In this document: positions 1 to 11,344 of the stretch, one piece after another | Position numbering within the stretch: position 1 is the stretch's first letter | Layout of the letters: each line of letters opens with the position of its first letter | Source of the DNA: Carettochelys insculpta | Taxonomy: Eukaryota; Chordata; Testudines; Carettochelyidae | Assembly: GCF_033958435.1 (NCBI RefSeq) | Contig: NC_134137.1 | Coordinates: 255,610,501 to 255,674,500, forward strand | DNA length: 64,000 bases | Direction of reading: 5' to 3' | The notes under the pieces: generated by a model | Told to the model about the DNA's origin: nothing | What the model saw: only the letters and a program-made list of their open reading frames with translations | Databases searched by the model: none | Program-made: the position numbers and the translations under genes

Positions 1-227
1 TGTGCTACGCCCGTCCCGCTCACTGTGACCACCGGCAGGGATCGGGCTGGAGAGAGCTTCCTCCGTTTCTGCACCAAGTGAGTGACGGAAGCCGCCTTCC
101 TTTTATGGAGCCCAGGGGGTCCCTCCGATTGAGGCCTCTCCGGCACGTCGGGCTGGAGGGCCTTATCAAACAACAGCATTTTCAGCCGCATTTCTCTGTC
201 TTTTCTGGCCCTGGCTGTGAGCTTTGC

Positions 228-278
228 ACAATGGGAACACTTGTGGGTAATGTGTGATTCCCCCAGGCACCTAATGCA
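228..278 (-). pseudogene. DIRS gag-like zinc knuckle
   Basis: Seventeen codons encode CIRCLGESHITHKCSHC, a C-x2-C-x4-H-x4-C-x2-C knuckle of the kind seen in DIRS ORF1 (gag-like) proteins and thought to bind nucleic acid. The frame is open around the knuckle from about 20 to 320, with a stop just N-terminal of it (TGA at about 321-323, after Phe-Lys-Lys). The homologous knuckle in the 19.5-25.0 kb element lies near 24540-24590 and is interrupted by a stop. Confidence 0.65.
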
Positions 279-559
279 TTGACTATGCCCATCAGAGGCT
301 GGCATAGCTTCGCGGCAGGACACTCACTTTTTGAATCCTGAAGAGGACATCGCGGTGAGTCTTTGAGTTGTTAATAGGGTACTTAGCACTAGATTCATGC
401 CTGTTCCCCTTTCGTGGACCGCAGCCCGCCGCGGCCAGAGGCCTACTGGCCTTCACGTCCCCGCGTCTTCTCCGCTCCTCCCTCTCTTTACTAAATCTTT
501 ATATATTTTTTTTTTCCAAGGAAAAAAACCAACCGTTTACACTAAAAAAACTCTAAGCT

Positions 560-779
560 GACTCTGGCCGTAGCCTGAGCGGATTCTGTCTGCAGCCGAT
601 GGCGGTTGAGAAGGAACTGGCGGGGACCGGATCGCGCACGTGGCCGGGGACGCGCAAGGGAGCGGCGCGCGCCGGCGCATGCGCGGTCCAGGAGAAACTG
701 CTGGAAAGTTTCCGATCTGCGGTGCTGGGGCAAGCCTGACACTTATTGTGGAGCACGCAGGGGGACACTCGTAGAAGAA
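560..779 (-). repeat. DIRS terminal repeat (gag side)
   Basis: A GC- and CpG-rich block containing GAGAAGGAACTGGCGGGGAC and GGCGCATGCGCGGTCCAGGA. It parallels the terminal repeat at 24815-24996 (GAGAAGGAACTCAGCAGGGG). It ends at the characteristic GAAGAA terminus. This is the outer inverted terminal repeat on the 5' side of the minus-strand coding frame. Confidence 0.65.
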
Positions 780-1630
780 TAAAACATTAGGAAGTGTCAC
801 AAAATTGATGCTACTCCTTTGTACGTCCAAACTGTTACTGAGTAAGAAAGACTCTGTATAAATACCAGCATATGATCCCTGCACACTGATCTCCATGCAC
901 TCCAACCACTCTGATAAGCCCCATCACCCTCAGACCCACATCCACATCCTCCCGACTAACCAGCTGCACCCAGACTCGCACTCCACCAAGCCCTTGTGCC
1001 CCTGAGCACCTAGACTTCCCTCCCCACTCCACTGAGATCCACTTATAACCTGACCCCTCCAGTAAGCCCACCCCAACCACCTTCACCCGGAAGCCCAAGT
1101 AGAGTCACATTGTCCCTGGAACTATGGATGTAAAATCCTGTTTAATATGTTTACCGATTAAAGGGGGAGCAAGCCCCCCACCCCCAGCTACCAACACAGC
1201 TAGTCTGCCCCCTGAATTGATTAAATTTAATTTCATCTTCACTGCAAAACAGGAATTAAGTTGTTGCCAGGCAAGACGACTGTGTGATTTTGTTATATAA
1301 AAAAATTAATACCTAAATAACAGTTTTATTTTTTAATTATGCTTGCTTTTAAATTACCAAATAGACACTAAAATACAGAGCAAAACTGACTTCATTTACC
1401 CAAAAAAGTCAGCCCAGATAAATCTAAATATAGTAAGTTTAACTATCCCAAACCTGGTCTACATTACAGAACTAGGTTGGTGCAAGGTAGTTTATAACCT
1501 AACTACGTAAGTGGTTCTCAAACTCTCAGTCCATTTGCATCCCAAAGCAGCAACGCTTGGAGCCCACATGACATGCACTGTACCATATAAGGAGTATATA
1601 TGGTGCATGGCTGTGATCTGAATTACACTA

Positions 1631-1985
1631 AAGCTATGTCTACACTAGTGTTTTGTCGACTAAACCCCGGGAGCATCCACATTCCCAAGGCATTCGGTCG
1701 ACAGTAAATTGAGAGAATGTGGCACTTTTGTTGACAGCGTCTTGCCACTCGCCCATGAGGCAGAATGCCATCGAGAGATCTGTTGACAGGAAGCCAGTCT
1801 GGATGTTCCGAGGGGGCCTCTGTCGACAGACATGGCTTCTAGGACACTGGGCACCCCTGTCTGCTGTGCTACTGGTTGGCTGCTCTATCGACAGAATGGA
1901 TCGCTCCTTCGATCCGCTTTGCGGTCTGGATGCAATTTGTCCACAGAAGTTTTGTTGGAAGATATCTTCAACACTGACTGTACAA
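1631..1985 (-). mobile_element. MITE with CTACAC terminus, TTGTCGAC-rich (truncated)
   Basis: Begins AGCTATGTCTACACTAGTG and is dotted with GTCGAC/TCGACAGA motifs. Its reverse complement aligns with the copy at 30396-30830: both have ATCTTCCARCAAAAYTTCTG and then GATCGAARGAGC. The second terminal repeat is not present at the high-coordinate side, so this copy is truncated near 1985. Open frames on both strands here come from the repeat and are not genes. Confidence 0.55.
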
Positions 1986-4580
1986 TCAGTACAAGCTCTC
2001 CTGGTGAGGACATGTACCACTGACACAAGAAGCAAAGGGTACATGCACTCCAGCAGTATCATTAGTGCAGTGACTGTGTGCTCATGTAAGTGAAATCAAG
2101 TCAATTTTGTAGTGTATATATGCCTCTAAGTATAAAACAATATATAGACCTGAGATGTGCATTTTGGGCTTTTCAGAATGGTGGTATATTTTCCTCTCCT
2201 CATTTGCACCTTCAAAAATTCATCTATAATTGCTTTTTAATACCATATTAACATACAACTTTTCAAATATATTTCACTGCCCAATATATTTTTAAGCTTT
2301 CCAACCATTCTGCCTCCAAATGTAATCTTTCACCACCCGAGATTCCAGCACTGGTATCTGCTTTACTAATACTTTAATTAAAGGATTTTTGAAAAACATG
2401 GATTTTTTGATTTTTGAAAAACATGGATTCTTCGCAATCAATTTGCTCAAAGACAGAAACACACTGCTGGCCAGTTCCACAGTGAACAAACATATTCGAT
2501 ACATGATATAAAGACAAGGATACAGAATATTATTGGCCTCGGAGGACATTTTAAATGCATTTCTTATTTCCACAAATAAGATATATTGAACACACAAAAA
2601 CACACATTGCTTATAACTGTTTTTCTTTTTTTTGAGGGAACACTTCATTTTTGCCTTCTTCAAGAAGAAGATAAATGCATAAAAGTGTCTGAAAGAAACT
2701 TGAACTGCAACAAGTTCATGAAATGAAGGGCATGCCAAGTTTACACTGATAAATCACGTTCTACCAAGAGAGGAAGCGACTGACAAATTATTATTAAATG
2801 TCAAAAACTAGATGATTCCTATAATATTTGCACAAAAATGTGGAAAATTATCCAAAACACACCTCAACACAAGAAAAAAAACAGAAAGTAGTGTAGTGAG
2901 AGCAAGCATGACATCAGACAGGAAATTCAGATGTGTGTAGTGCAACATGGCAGCAAAAAACCGTCATAATTTTGGAATACTACATCATGGAGCAGTTAAA
3001 GAATCACCTCTTTTTACATAACTGTAGGACATAAGGTTCCGTTTACCCTAGCATCTGGGAGGAGTCATCATAGGGAGCTGGCTCAGTCCTGGTGCCAGAG
3101 CAGTCTGAAAGCTATTCTAAATTACACCAGTGGGAGACTAAATTACACCAGTGCTCTGCTTCAGCTTTCTTCCCTGGCACACCTCCTACTGGAACAGACA
3201 CCAACTCCTCTGTGTTAATGCCAACGAACTCCCGTAACATGAATTCTTAACTTTGCATTTACTTCCAGAATTTGGCCTCTTTGTCGCAGCTGAACAACAA
3301 AGAATGGCTGGATCTCACCAAAGAATCTGGCTAATTGTGTTGAATACTGGATAGAACACTGTCAAAATATAAAATGGAACTGGAATTCTGAGAATAAGCA
3401 ACAAAAACTATCAGTGTTCTAGAGAAAATGACTTAGTATGAAGACTAAGACTGCTAAATGCATATATACAGGGCAAGGGCCAAATTAGGTGGGGGAAAAC
3501 AGCAAGTTCTTTTAATATTAAAAGAATACCTCCCTCACTAAGATTTCATTTAATCAAAATAGTGAGTTTTGCCCTCTAGAGATTTTTAATCCCCCGATTT
3601 AAAATATCAACCCTTTATCAACAGGTGTCAATGGGTACAGTATAACAGGAATCTGGAATCATACTGACTTCCTCAGTTAAAAGTATTACATCTTATTTTT
3701 ACAAGTCTTACATATAGAAAACAATTCAGTTCAAGCACAGTTACGTAAATTCATCTTAAAATTAAATTGCACATTAAATATCATTTGCATTTTATTATAA
3801 AACCTATTATCTATCATCATTTTAATTTTAAGGACTACCATCAAATAACTAAAGACAATATACAAAAATCTGAACTTTTACAATGTGCCTATCTTCAGGC
3901 ACATGAACAGTTTTGTGTGTGTGGTTTTTTTTTTGTTTTTTTTTTAAACTAGATATCAATCACATGATTCCCAGAAAAGAATATCTAAAACAATCACATA
4001 AATGTCCCCAACATTGGTCAATTTGAGTTCACTAGTAAAACTCGCACTATGCCATAACGATCAACTTTGCATCCTGGGCAATGGGGACAAGGACCCTAAA
4101 TCTGGAAGATTTATTCTACCTTTGTGTCCTCAGAAGAACATAGCTAAGGATTGTCAACTTAAGGTGCCTTGATGATTTCAAACTGTTAGGTTTTTAGATA
4201 TGAAAAACTTTTAAAATGCACTAGATCAGAATTTGTAACTGTGATCAGCTGTAACATTCAATGGCCAGCATCACCCTTAAAATACTGCACCTCCAAACTT
4301 ACATTACAAACAATTTCTATGGCTGTTGATCAAATTTAACTCATGCAGCCAACTCAAAAAATTGATTGCGATTAAAAATATAATCATGATTTATCAGTTT
4401 TAATTCCACTGTTAAACACAAAACCCATTGAAATTGATTAAATATTTATAGATACTTCCCACATTTTCAAATATACTGATTTTGATTTTAACTCAAGAAT
4501 ATAAACAGCAATGCCTACTTCATATAGTTTTTGTAACAAAAATTTGCACTGTAAAATGGTCATGTTTTTTTAATTTACAT

Positions 4581-4897
4581 GTTGAACCTCTCTGATCCAG
4601 AACTCTCTCATCCATCAACATCCATAATCCGGCATGATTTTGGTTAGCTGGATGACCACTTACGGACGTGGCCAAGTTTCCCCACAGTCTCAAAGTTTAT
4701 TTACAGCTACCAGTCCCGTCTCAGTTTTCTGTGCTGTTAGTTAGCTGTAACTTTAACTCTAAATCTCTTCTAAGAGCCCAATAAGCAGTGGAAATGTTAG
4801 TAATGCTGATAGACAATACTGACTTCCTGTAAGCCAGCAAATTCTCTTGTTCAGCACTGGTCAGGTCCCAAGGGTGCCATACAAGGGAGGTTCAACC
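4581..4897. mobile_element. Short transposon with GTTGAACCTCTCT termini, copy 1
   Basis: Bounded by GTTGAACCTCTCTGATCCAG and, inverted, GGGAGGTTCAACC. It is about 317 bp and resembles the element at 10262-10577 along its length. Both contain GGATGACCACTTA/AGGACCACTTA, TTTTGTGCTG/TTTCTGTGCTG, AGAGCCCARTAAGCA and CACYRGTCAGGTCC. Short inverted termini and no coding capacity indicate a non-autonomous DNA transposon. The superfamily is not determined. Confidence 0.7.
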
Positions 4898-6868
4898 TGT
4901 AGCTCAAACAAGTATTGCATTCAAATTCAATCGTGAAAGTAGAACTTACTAATGTAAATTTTTTTGTTACAGAACTGCACTCAAACCAAAAATGTAAAAC
5001 TTTATGGCCTACAAATCTACTTGGTCCCACTTCTTGTTCAGCCCATTACTGAGACAAAATCGTTTGGTTACATTTACGGAGCTTCTTTTTATGCTGTCAC
5101 ATAACATTGTACACACATTAACATGGCACTTTTGTAGCTGGCACTGCAAGTAGGGTTCTAATTTTTTTTATCCCAAGTGGAATAAATTTTGTTAAGTGCA
5201 CCAAGGCGTATGGGGATATGCTCCACCAAAGAAACACATGCTGCTGGCTGTGGGTGCTTTGCTAATCACCTCGGTGGCACCTGAACATCTACTGGCTGGC
5301 TGCCCGAGCACTCAGCTTACAGGGAACGCTGACTGCCAGATATTTACATGGCAGATATGCCAGTCATATGTGCTTTCACACTTTGGCCACCATTCCAAAG
5401 GACATGCTTCTATGTTCACGATGCTTGTTTAAAAAAAAAAGTGTTCTGCTCTGTTTAACCTGCATTCTGCCACCTACTTCATGTGATAGGAGTGTTGGAT
5501 TATGACCCAGCACACGTTTGTTTTAAGAAAATTGTCACTGAAGATTTGACAAATGACGAAGAAGATACCATGTGACATTTCCAAAGCTAGATCTACAACA
5601 TGACATGACGTAACGTTTTAAAAATCTGAAGTGTTTTCCAAAATCTGAGGGGGACTGCTTTCAGAAGTGTTACCACCAACACTCTGTTGTGGAAACTACA
5701 GAACCTAAATGACCAAACAAAAGAAAAATCAACCTTCTGATAAACATGAGGCAGTCAGAACTGCTTTGTATTATTATTGAGTAGAACTCATAATTGGCAT
5801 GGATGTATGTCCCCTGGAATAGTGATACCATCAAGAAGAGCCTCGTGAATCTTCACCATGTGACACAAATATTGTGTGATACTGGCTACACCAGTGCCAT
5901 GTGAATGCCTGATCTCACTTGCAGGTGACATTTTAAACAAGACTAAATAGACTTGTGGGCTCTAAAATTTTACATTATTTTATTATGAAAGCAGCATTTT
6001 TTGCACGTAATTCTACATTTGTAAGTTCAACTTCCACGGTAAAGAAATTGCATTACTGGTACTGGTATTAGGTGAACTAAAAGACAAATATTTGCACTGT
6101 AAACACCAAAAGAAATCCTAATAAAATAGGGTGCTATCCAAACATCCAAAATATTTAATAAGAAGGCTGAAGTTTTTGAAGGGTTTCCAAGTGGTGACAC
6201 ACTTAGCACTCTGGTAACAGGAAAAAAAAGGGTGGGGGGGGCAGCATGAATGACAATAGTTATAACAGAAAGGAAACATCATTATCTCCTCAACTAGTGC
6301 AAACGGAACATACTGTTTTTGATTACTTACATTTTAAACACGTAGCAGCAGATAAGGGATTAGGAAGATACCCAATTTGTGAATATGAACAACAACATGT
6401 AGGCTTGTAGTACTATTACCCTTTTTTTCAATGGCTTTCCCCAGCCTACCAAATTTATCTTTGCCTTATTAATGTTTAGATTCTGCCAGATAGCTCTTTA
6501 TGCTGCTCTTTCAGTGAGCCGTCAGAAAGCCAATCAACTGCACTTAAGTAGACAAACCAGGACAATCATACCAATGGTCGTTTGAGAGAAATTGTTTTAA
6601 TCACTTACAGAAACTGGTCCAACAGAAGATTTTACCTTATCCACCTTGTCACTGAAGAGGGGACCACACTGATTTAGGGAAAGAAACCCTGTTTCATATG
6701 TGATGCAGTCAAACAACAGATATTAGCAAAACTGTATGACTGGGTGTTACAAGAAGGTATGGCCTCTCTCAGAGATGTACCAGTGGGACCAGAACCTGCC
6801 CCTTGGGTTGCAGAGGCAGAAAAGGCATGGCAGCCCCACTAAAAGATGAGGGATGGGACAGGAAGAAG

Positions 6869-6876
6869 TATAAAAG
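6869..6876 (+). promoter_or_regulatory. TATA box inside LTR-like repeat
   Basis: TATAAAAG preceded by GACAGGAAGAAG and followed by a G-rich stretch, in the first quarter of the repeat. That position fits an LTR U3 promoter. Activity cannot be judged from sequence. Confidence 0.35.
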
Positions 6877-7537
6877 GGAGGCCTTGCAGCTCAGTTGGGT
6901 TGGAGCTGCTGATGGAGACAAATACTTCTTCCATGCTTCTATAGCGAGATGTCAAGGAGAAGCTCCTGGGGCTGCGGCCTGGGTGACTGGCCAAAGCTCA
7001 CAGGACTGCCACTTGACTGAGGCACTGATGAGCAACTGGAGCTACTGCTTACCACCAATACTAGGGAGACAAAGGACACCTACAGACTGGAGAGGCAAGA
7101 AGTAGCCCAGGGAAACTAGATGGACAGACTGATTAGACCTTAGCCTGATACTAGGATCCTCACTCTGCCAACTGGCAGATCATTCCACCACCATTAGGGC
7201 CTTGGGCTAGGACCCCTGGAGTAGTGTGGGCCTAGGTCCCCCTGCTACCTCAGCCCTGGGGTGCCAACTTCCTTAGTCTAGGCCAGGATACCTACGTTTG
7301 GTGAGCCCTGAGACCGCCCTGGGTGCAGACCAGAACCTGTGCCTGGGCTTACAAACTGTGTTACTCTGTCCTGATTGAAGGCCAGAGCCTATAACTGCTG
7401 GTGCCTCTCCTTGCCAGAGGATCAGGGTTCACAGAATTGCTATTGCCCAGCCTGGGTCAAGTGGACTGAGCTCAAAAAACTGCTAAATTCCCCACTAAAT
7501 GATTGCAATTCAACAGGCTCCACAGCAAAGAGTTGTT

Positions 7538-7580
7538 GCCTCCCTCAGAGTCAGATCAGGGGTCTGACTCTGAGGGAGGC
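7538..7580. repeat. Perfect 18-bp inverted repeat with 7-nt loop
   Basis: Arms GCCTCCCTCAGAGTCAGA (7538-7555) and TCTGACTCTGAGGGAGGC (7563-7580) are exact reverse complements around the loop TCAGGGG. It lies at the end of the LTR-like repeat. Confidence 0.9.
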
Positions 7581-8085
7581 TGTCACAGGGTATGTTAGTA
7601 GCAAAAACCAAAAAATACCCCTCATTGGGTGCACAGAAACAGAGACTTGGACTTCTGGTCAGAAGTTCCACAAAGACAACTCAAACAGAACTTTAGGAGA
7701 TTGACTCTGAAGAATAAGCATCTAGCTCATGAGAAAGTCAGCTGGCTACTTGAGCTGCCTGCAGTGGAGCATGCAGTAGGAAGGTTACTGAACATTGCTG
7801 AGGGTTTTTTTTTTTTGGCAGTGTGATCTTTACTCTCATTAAATAACAGATGTTTGTTCTGTCAAACCCAGGTATCACAAGTATAGTTTATTGTTTAATT
7901 TTGAAGATATTTGTAGAACTCTTAAAAAAAAAAAAAGTTAAGAAAAGAAGCCTGCATTACTCAATAGCCAGCAAGTTCCTAAAAAGATTAGCAGGGTAAA
8001 AAGGATGCACTGATATCCCAGTGATACAGAATAAAGTGTGCACCATGGAAGGGGCAAGTTGTATGCCAAGAGCCTATCCGTTTAT

Positions 8086-8434
8086 GCTATGCCTACACTT
8101 GAATTCCTCTTTCGAAAGAGGAATGCAAATGAGACATTTACATAATCTCTTTTCTAAAGAGCGTCTTTCAAAAGGAAAAAAAGCAATGCAGACAGGGTTC
8201 TTTTGGAAATAAACCCCATCTTCAAAAGAATCCTTCCTGAAACAAAATAGGAAGAAGGCGTGTTTCGAATATGGGGTTTATTTTTGAGAGCGCCCCACAC
8301 CTACACTACCTTTTTTTCCTTGCAAAAGAAGGTCTTCTGAAAAGAGATTATGCAAATGAAGTGCATGATATGTAAATCAGTGGCTCATTTGCATTCCTCT
8401 TTCAGAAGAGGAATGAAAAAGTGTAGCAGTAGCC
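8086..8434. mobile_element. Palindromic MITE with GCCTACACTT terminus
   Basis: Begins GCTATGCCTACACTTGAATT and ends AAAGTGTAGCAGTAGCC. The arms carry CCTCTTTCGAAAGAGGAATG near the left end and CCTCTTTCAGAAGAGGAATG near the right, plus ATGCAAATGA-type repeats. The structure is a near-palindrome with no coding capacity. Confidence 0.7.
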
Positions 8435-9230
8435 TTATTTAAAGTGGAAGGCTTTAAGGAACAGAGCTGAACAACTCTAATCAAAACTGCACATGAAGAG
8501 AGGTAACCAACAAAACTAAATTACCAAGAAACAGGACTGGAAACGCAGGATGAGGTATCCCTCCAGAATTAACAGCAACTTTAACTTTAACTGAATAGGC
8601 TAAAGGTCAGGTTGTTGATTTTATAATATGTAAATTAACAACCACTAATCATTACAGGTTAGTATATCTTCATAGCATGCAGTTTTATGTTATGACAGGT
8701 ATACCTTATGGGTTTCTTAGACAAAAATTCTAAATCCAATTCACTCTCTAAAATCTTTCTTCTTGTAACTTGTATCATCAGCCTTTACCTTTATAAAACA
8801 TGGTCTACTTGGTATCCTTAAAAAAAAGAGACTGAACAACTATAGTAAACTCTTTCATATCAGGCAATCCCAGGACTGGGAGGTTGCTGGATATTCAAAT
8901 ATTCCAGGTAATAGAGAAGGACAGATTCTTTACTCACACTTCAGTACAAGTGCTCTTACCTAACATGATTCATTGACTTTTCTTTTTAGAGTTTTAATTT
9001 TCGTCCCCTACATTTTACATACTAAAATGACCAGCACTCTTTCCCCAAGAGACAGAAGCCTCTAAAATCTTGAAAGATTTAGTTAAAATAGATTATTTCC
9101 ACAGCTACAGAAACCACCCATCTATGAGAAATAGTGCAGCGAGAGTATTTAGTTCTGATTTTCCTGTATATCTAATTTGGATAGGACGACAGTAACACAA
9201 AATCCTCATTTCCACCATGAAAACATGCAC

Positions 9231-9354
9231 CAGAGGGGTAGCCATGTTAGTCTGTATCTGCAAAAACAACAAGATGTCCTGTAGCACCTTTCAGCCTAAC
9301 AAGTTTTTTGCAGTATAAGCTGTGGTGGGCAAATACCCACTTCACCACATGCAT
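9231..9354 (+). mobile_element. tRNA-type turtle SINE, plus-strand copy
   Basis: Contains AGAGGGGTAGCCATGTTAGT and CTGTATCTGCAAAAACAACA, then GTCCTGTAGCACCTTTCA and a tail TGGGCAAATACCCACTTCAC...ATGCAT. This is the widespread turtle SINE in its sense orientation. Confidence 0.75.
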
Positions 9355-9408
9355 CTTATGCTCCTAAAAATCTGTTAGTCTGTAAGGTACCACAGGACTT
9401 CCTGTTTT
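9355..9408 (-). mobile_element. SINE fragment, minus strand, joined tail to tail
   Basis: CTTATGCTCC, then CTGTTAGTCTGTAAGGTACC and ACAGGACTTCCTGTTTT, is the reverse complement of the same SINE family. It begins directly at the ATGCAT tail of the plus-strand copy. Confidence 0.65.
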
Positions 9409-10261
9409 CATGAAAATATGGACACTCGGTGTGGAAAACCAGCCACTGTAATATAAGTGACTAGAATATTATGGACTGTAACTGCAAAAGTCAAAATATA
9501 ACTGAAAAAATAGAAGCTAGTCTTGTGTTACCATCCTTCTGTGAAAGACTTTAAGGCCTTCTAAAAAGGCATTAAAGCCAAACTTATTCCATTCATGTGA
9601 AATATTTTATTTTTAAGTGCTCTGTTCAACATGTTGTAAAATAAAACATTTTACTATGAAAGTGGTCATAATTGTGGGTATGTTATGTATAGGGTTATTT
9701 GTTTTTCAAAAAGTCATAACTTTCCTATAAAATACTTCTTGTATGCAGGAATCTAGCTGCAGAAGGAAACAATTATACTAAGTATATTTGTACAGTACTG
9801 ATCATCTGAAAGACTTGGTAGTTAGGAAACTGGAAGGGTAATTTATAGATAAATGGTACTCTGCTGACCTCTTCTGGAGAAGAGAAAAACATCACCTTCA
9901 AAAAATTAGTAACAACTGAACTTCCTGAATTTCATAGCAATTACATTATCAATTTCACACTTTTAAATGTATATGTAATGATCTATAATAAGTGGAACCA
10001 GCATAAAACAGACCTCTGAAAGAAATTCAGAAAAAATGTGGTAATGATTAGTATACTTGTAACTTGCCGGAGGCGAAAATAAAAACTCCAAAGAGATGAA
10101 AATTTATATTAATATTCAAAATAGTATACTTTCCCACAATTCCTGTGTAAGTCCAGTAGCATTCCAAGGATAAGTTTCGTAAAGTTGATATTGAAAAATC
10201 TATTGGAAGCCTTGTGGAAGAAGTGAGTCTGCCTTCAAGTATTCCAGAAAATAATGCTGCA

Positions 10262-10577
10262 GGTTGAACCTCTCTATTCCAGAACTCATTCATCTGGTAG
10301 CATCCGCAATCATGATTTTATTTAGTCAGAGGACCACTTATCATGGGTGTGGCCAAGTTTCTGATTCTCCCACAAAGTTTGTTTCCAGCCACCAATACTG
10401 GCTATCAGTGTTTTGTGCTGCCGTTTAGCTCTAATTTACACCAAACCGGATTTTAAGAGCCCAGTAAGCAATGGAAGTGTAGGTAATGTGCTAGAAAATG
10501 CAGACTTCCAGTCGTCTGGCAAACTCTCTTGTCCGGCACCAGTCAGGTCCTGAGAGTGTATGAAAGAGGTTCAACCT
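10262..10577. mobile_element. Short transposon with GTTGAACCTCTCT termini, copy 2
   Basis: Second copy of the family at 4581-4897, same orientation, about 316 bp. It runs from GGTTGAACCTCTCTATTCCA to GAAAGAGGTTCAACCT. The copies differ at scattered positions across their length, so the insertions are old. Confidence 0.7.
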
Positions 10578-10918
10578 ATACTAATTTCAGAGCTAATCAT
10601 AATTGGAAAAAGCATGAAATTGAGAAAGCAAGGATCAGAGGCAGACAAAATCCAAACTGAAGGTTTGAATAAAGATGAGAATCTGTCATGGACAGATAAA
10701 TAGAGTGTGATGTCTCCTACTTGGCTCAATTACGAAAAGACTCCAAATGCCAACAACAAAAACCAACAGTAAGTCAACCACTTCTGAGTTTAGGCCAGAT
10801 AAGAAAATAGGAACAATGACTTGCATGTACACAGAGTAAACAGTAACTACAAAGCACACATATCCTAACCAGATAAGAAGCTGAGTAAAGTTTTATCACA
10901 AAAATCCTTGCTCAAGTA

Positions 10919-11344
10919 GGCTACATCTACACTTAGCAAAAAAACTTTGAAATGGCCATACTAATGGCCAGACCGAAGAATGCTAATGAGGTACTGAAAT
11001 GTATATTCAGCATCTCCGTAGCATGCTGCCAGCTGCAGCACTTCAAAATTGTCACATTTTGCTCCCATGCGGCTCGTCTACACGGAGGTCCTTTTCGAAA
11101 GGACCCCACCAACACTGAAATCTCCCTTATTCCTATGAAGGGATTTCGATGTTGGTGGGGTCATTTAGAAAAGGACCCGCACGTAGACAAGCCGTGCGGG
11201 AGTGGAAACACTGCAATTTCGAAGTGCCGCGGCCAGAGGCATGCTAACGAAGCGCTGAATATGCGTTTCAGTGCCTCATTAGTGTTCTTCAATCTGGCCA
11301 TTACCATGGCCATTTCGAAGTTTTGGCTAAGTGTAGACATGGCC
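10919..11344. mobile_element. Long palindromic MITE (CTACAC / TTCGAA family), copy 1
   Basis: Begins GGCTACATCTACACTTAGC and ends GCTAAGTGTAGACATGGCC. The inner arms match AAACTTTGAAATGGCCAT with ATGGCCATTTCGAAGTTTT, GCTAATGAGGTACTGAAATG with its counterpart, and AAAGGACC with TAGAAAAGGACCC. The unit is one large hairpin of about 425 bp, the most diverged of the three copies. Confidence 0.8.

Larger units (their letters stand above)
1..779 (-). mobile_element. DIRS retrotransposon 5' end (truncated by window edge)
   Basis: This is the 5' part of a DIRS-type tyrosine-recombinase retrotransposon read on the minus strand. About 560-779 is a CpG-rich terminal repeat ending in ACACTCGTAGAAGAA, which corresponds to the TCACTCGAAGAAGAA end of the DIRS copy at 24981-24995. 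Inside it a gag-like frame is readable on the minus strand. It carries a zinc knuckle C-x2-C-x4-H-x4-C-x2-C (CIRCLGESHITHKCSHC) encoded at 278-228, followed by a basic helix (KDREMRLK). The CpG density is much higher than in the other copies, which suggests a younger insertion or a different subfamily. The rest of the element lies beyond position 1. Confidence 0.75.
6750..7593 (+). repeat. LTR-like interspersed repeat with TATA box
   Basis: A GC-richer block that stands out from the flanks. It starts near TGTTACAAGAAGG and ends at GGAGGCTGTCACAGGG. A TATAAAAG box lies at 6869-6876, followed by GGCCTTGCAGCTCAG. The wording resembles a recurrent turtle repeat I associate with a solo LTR, but I see no primer-binding site, gag or pol next to it, so the class is inference. 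The short open frame at 6803-7105 overlaps the TATA box and is unlikely to be a protein. An 18-bp perfect hairpin lies at the far end (7538-7580). Confidence 0.45.

Noticed and set aside
560..779. CpG-rich block that could be a promoter CpG island
   Set aside because: It aligns with DIRS terminal repeats (GAGAAGGAACT and the GAAGAA terminus), so the composition comes from the element.
2292..2738. 148-residue minus-strand open frame
   Set aside because: AT-rich, Lys/Phe/Ile-rich low-complexity peptide; no splice sites fitting AEBP2 and no family match.
6803..7105. 100-residue open frame
   Set aside because: Overlaps the TATA box of an LTR-like repeat; no conserved motif.
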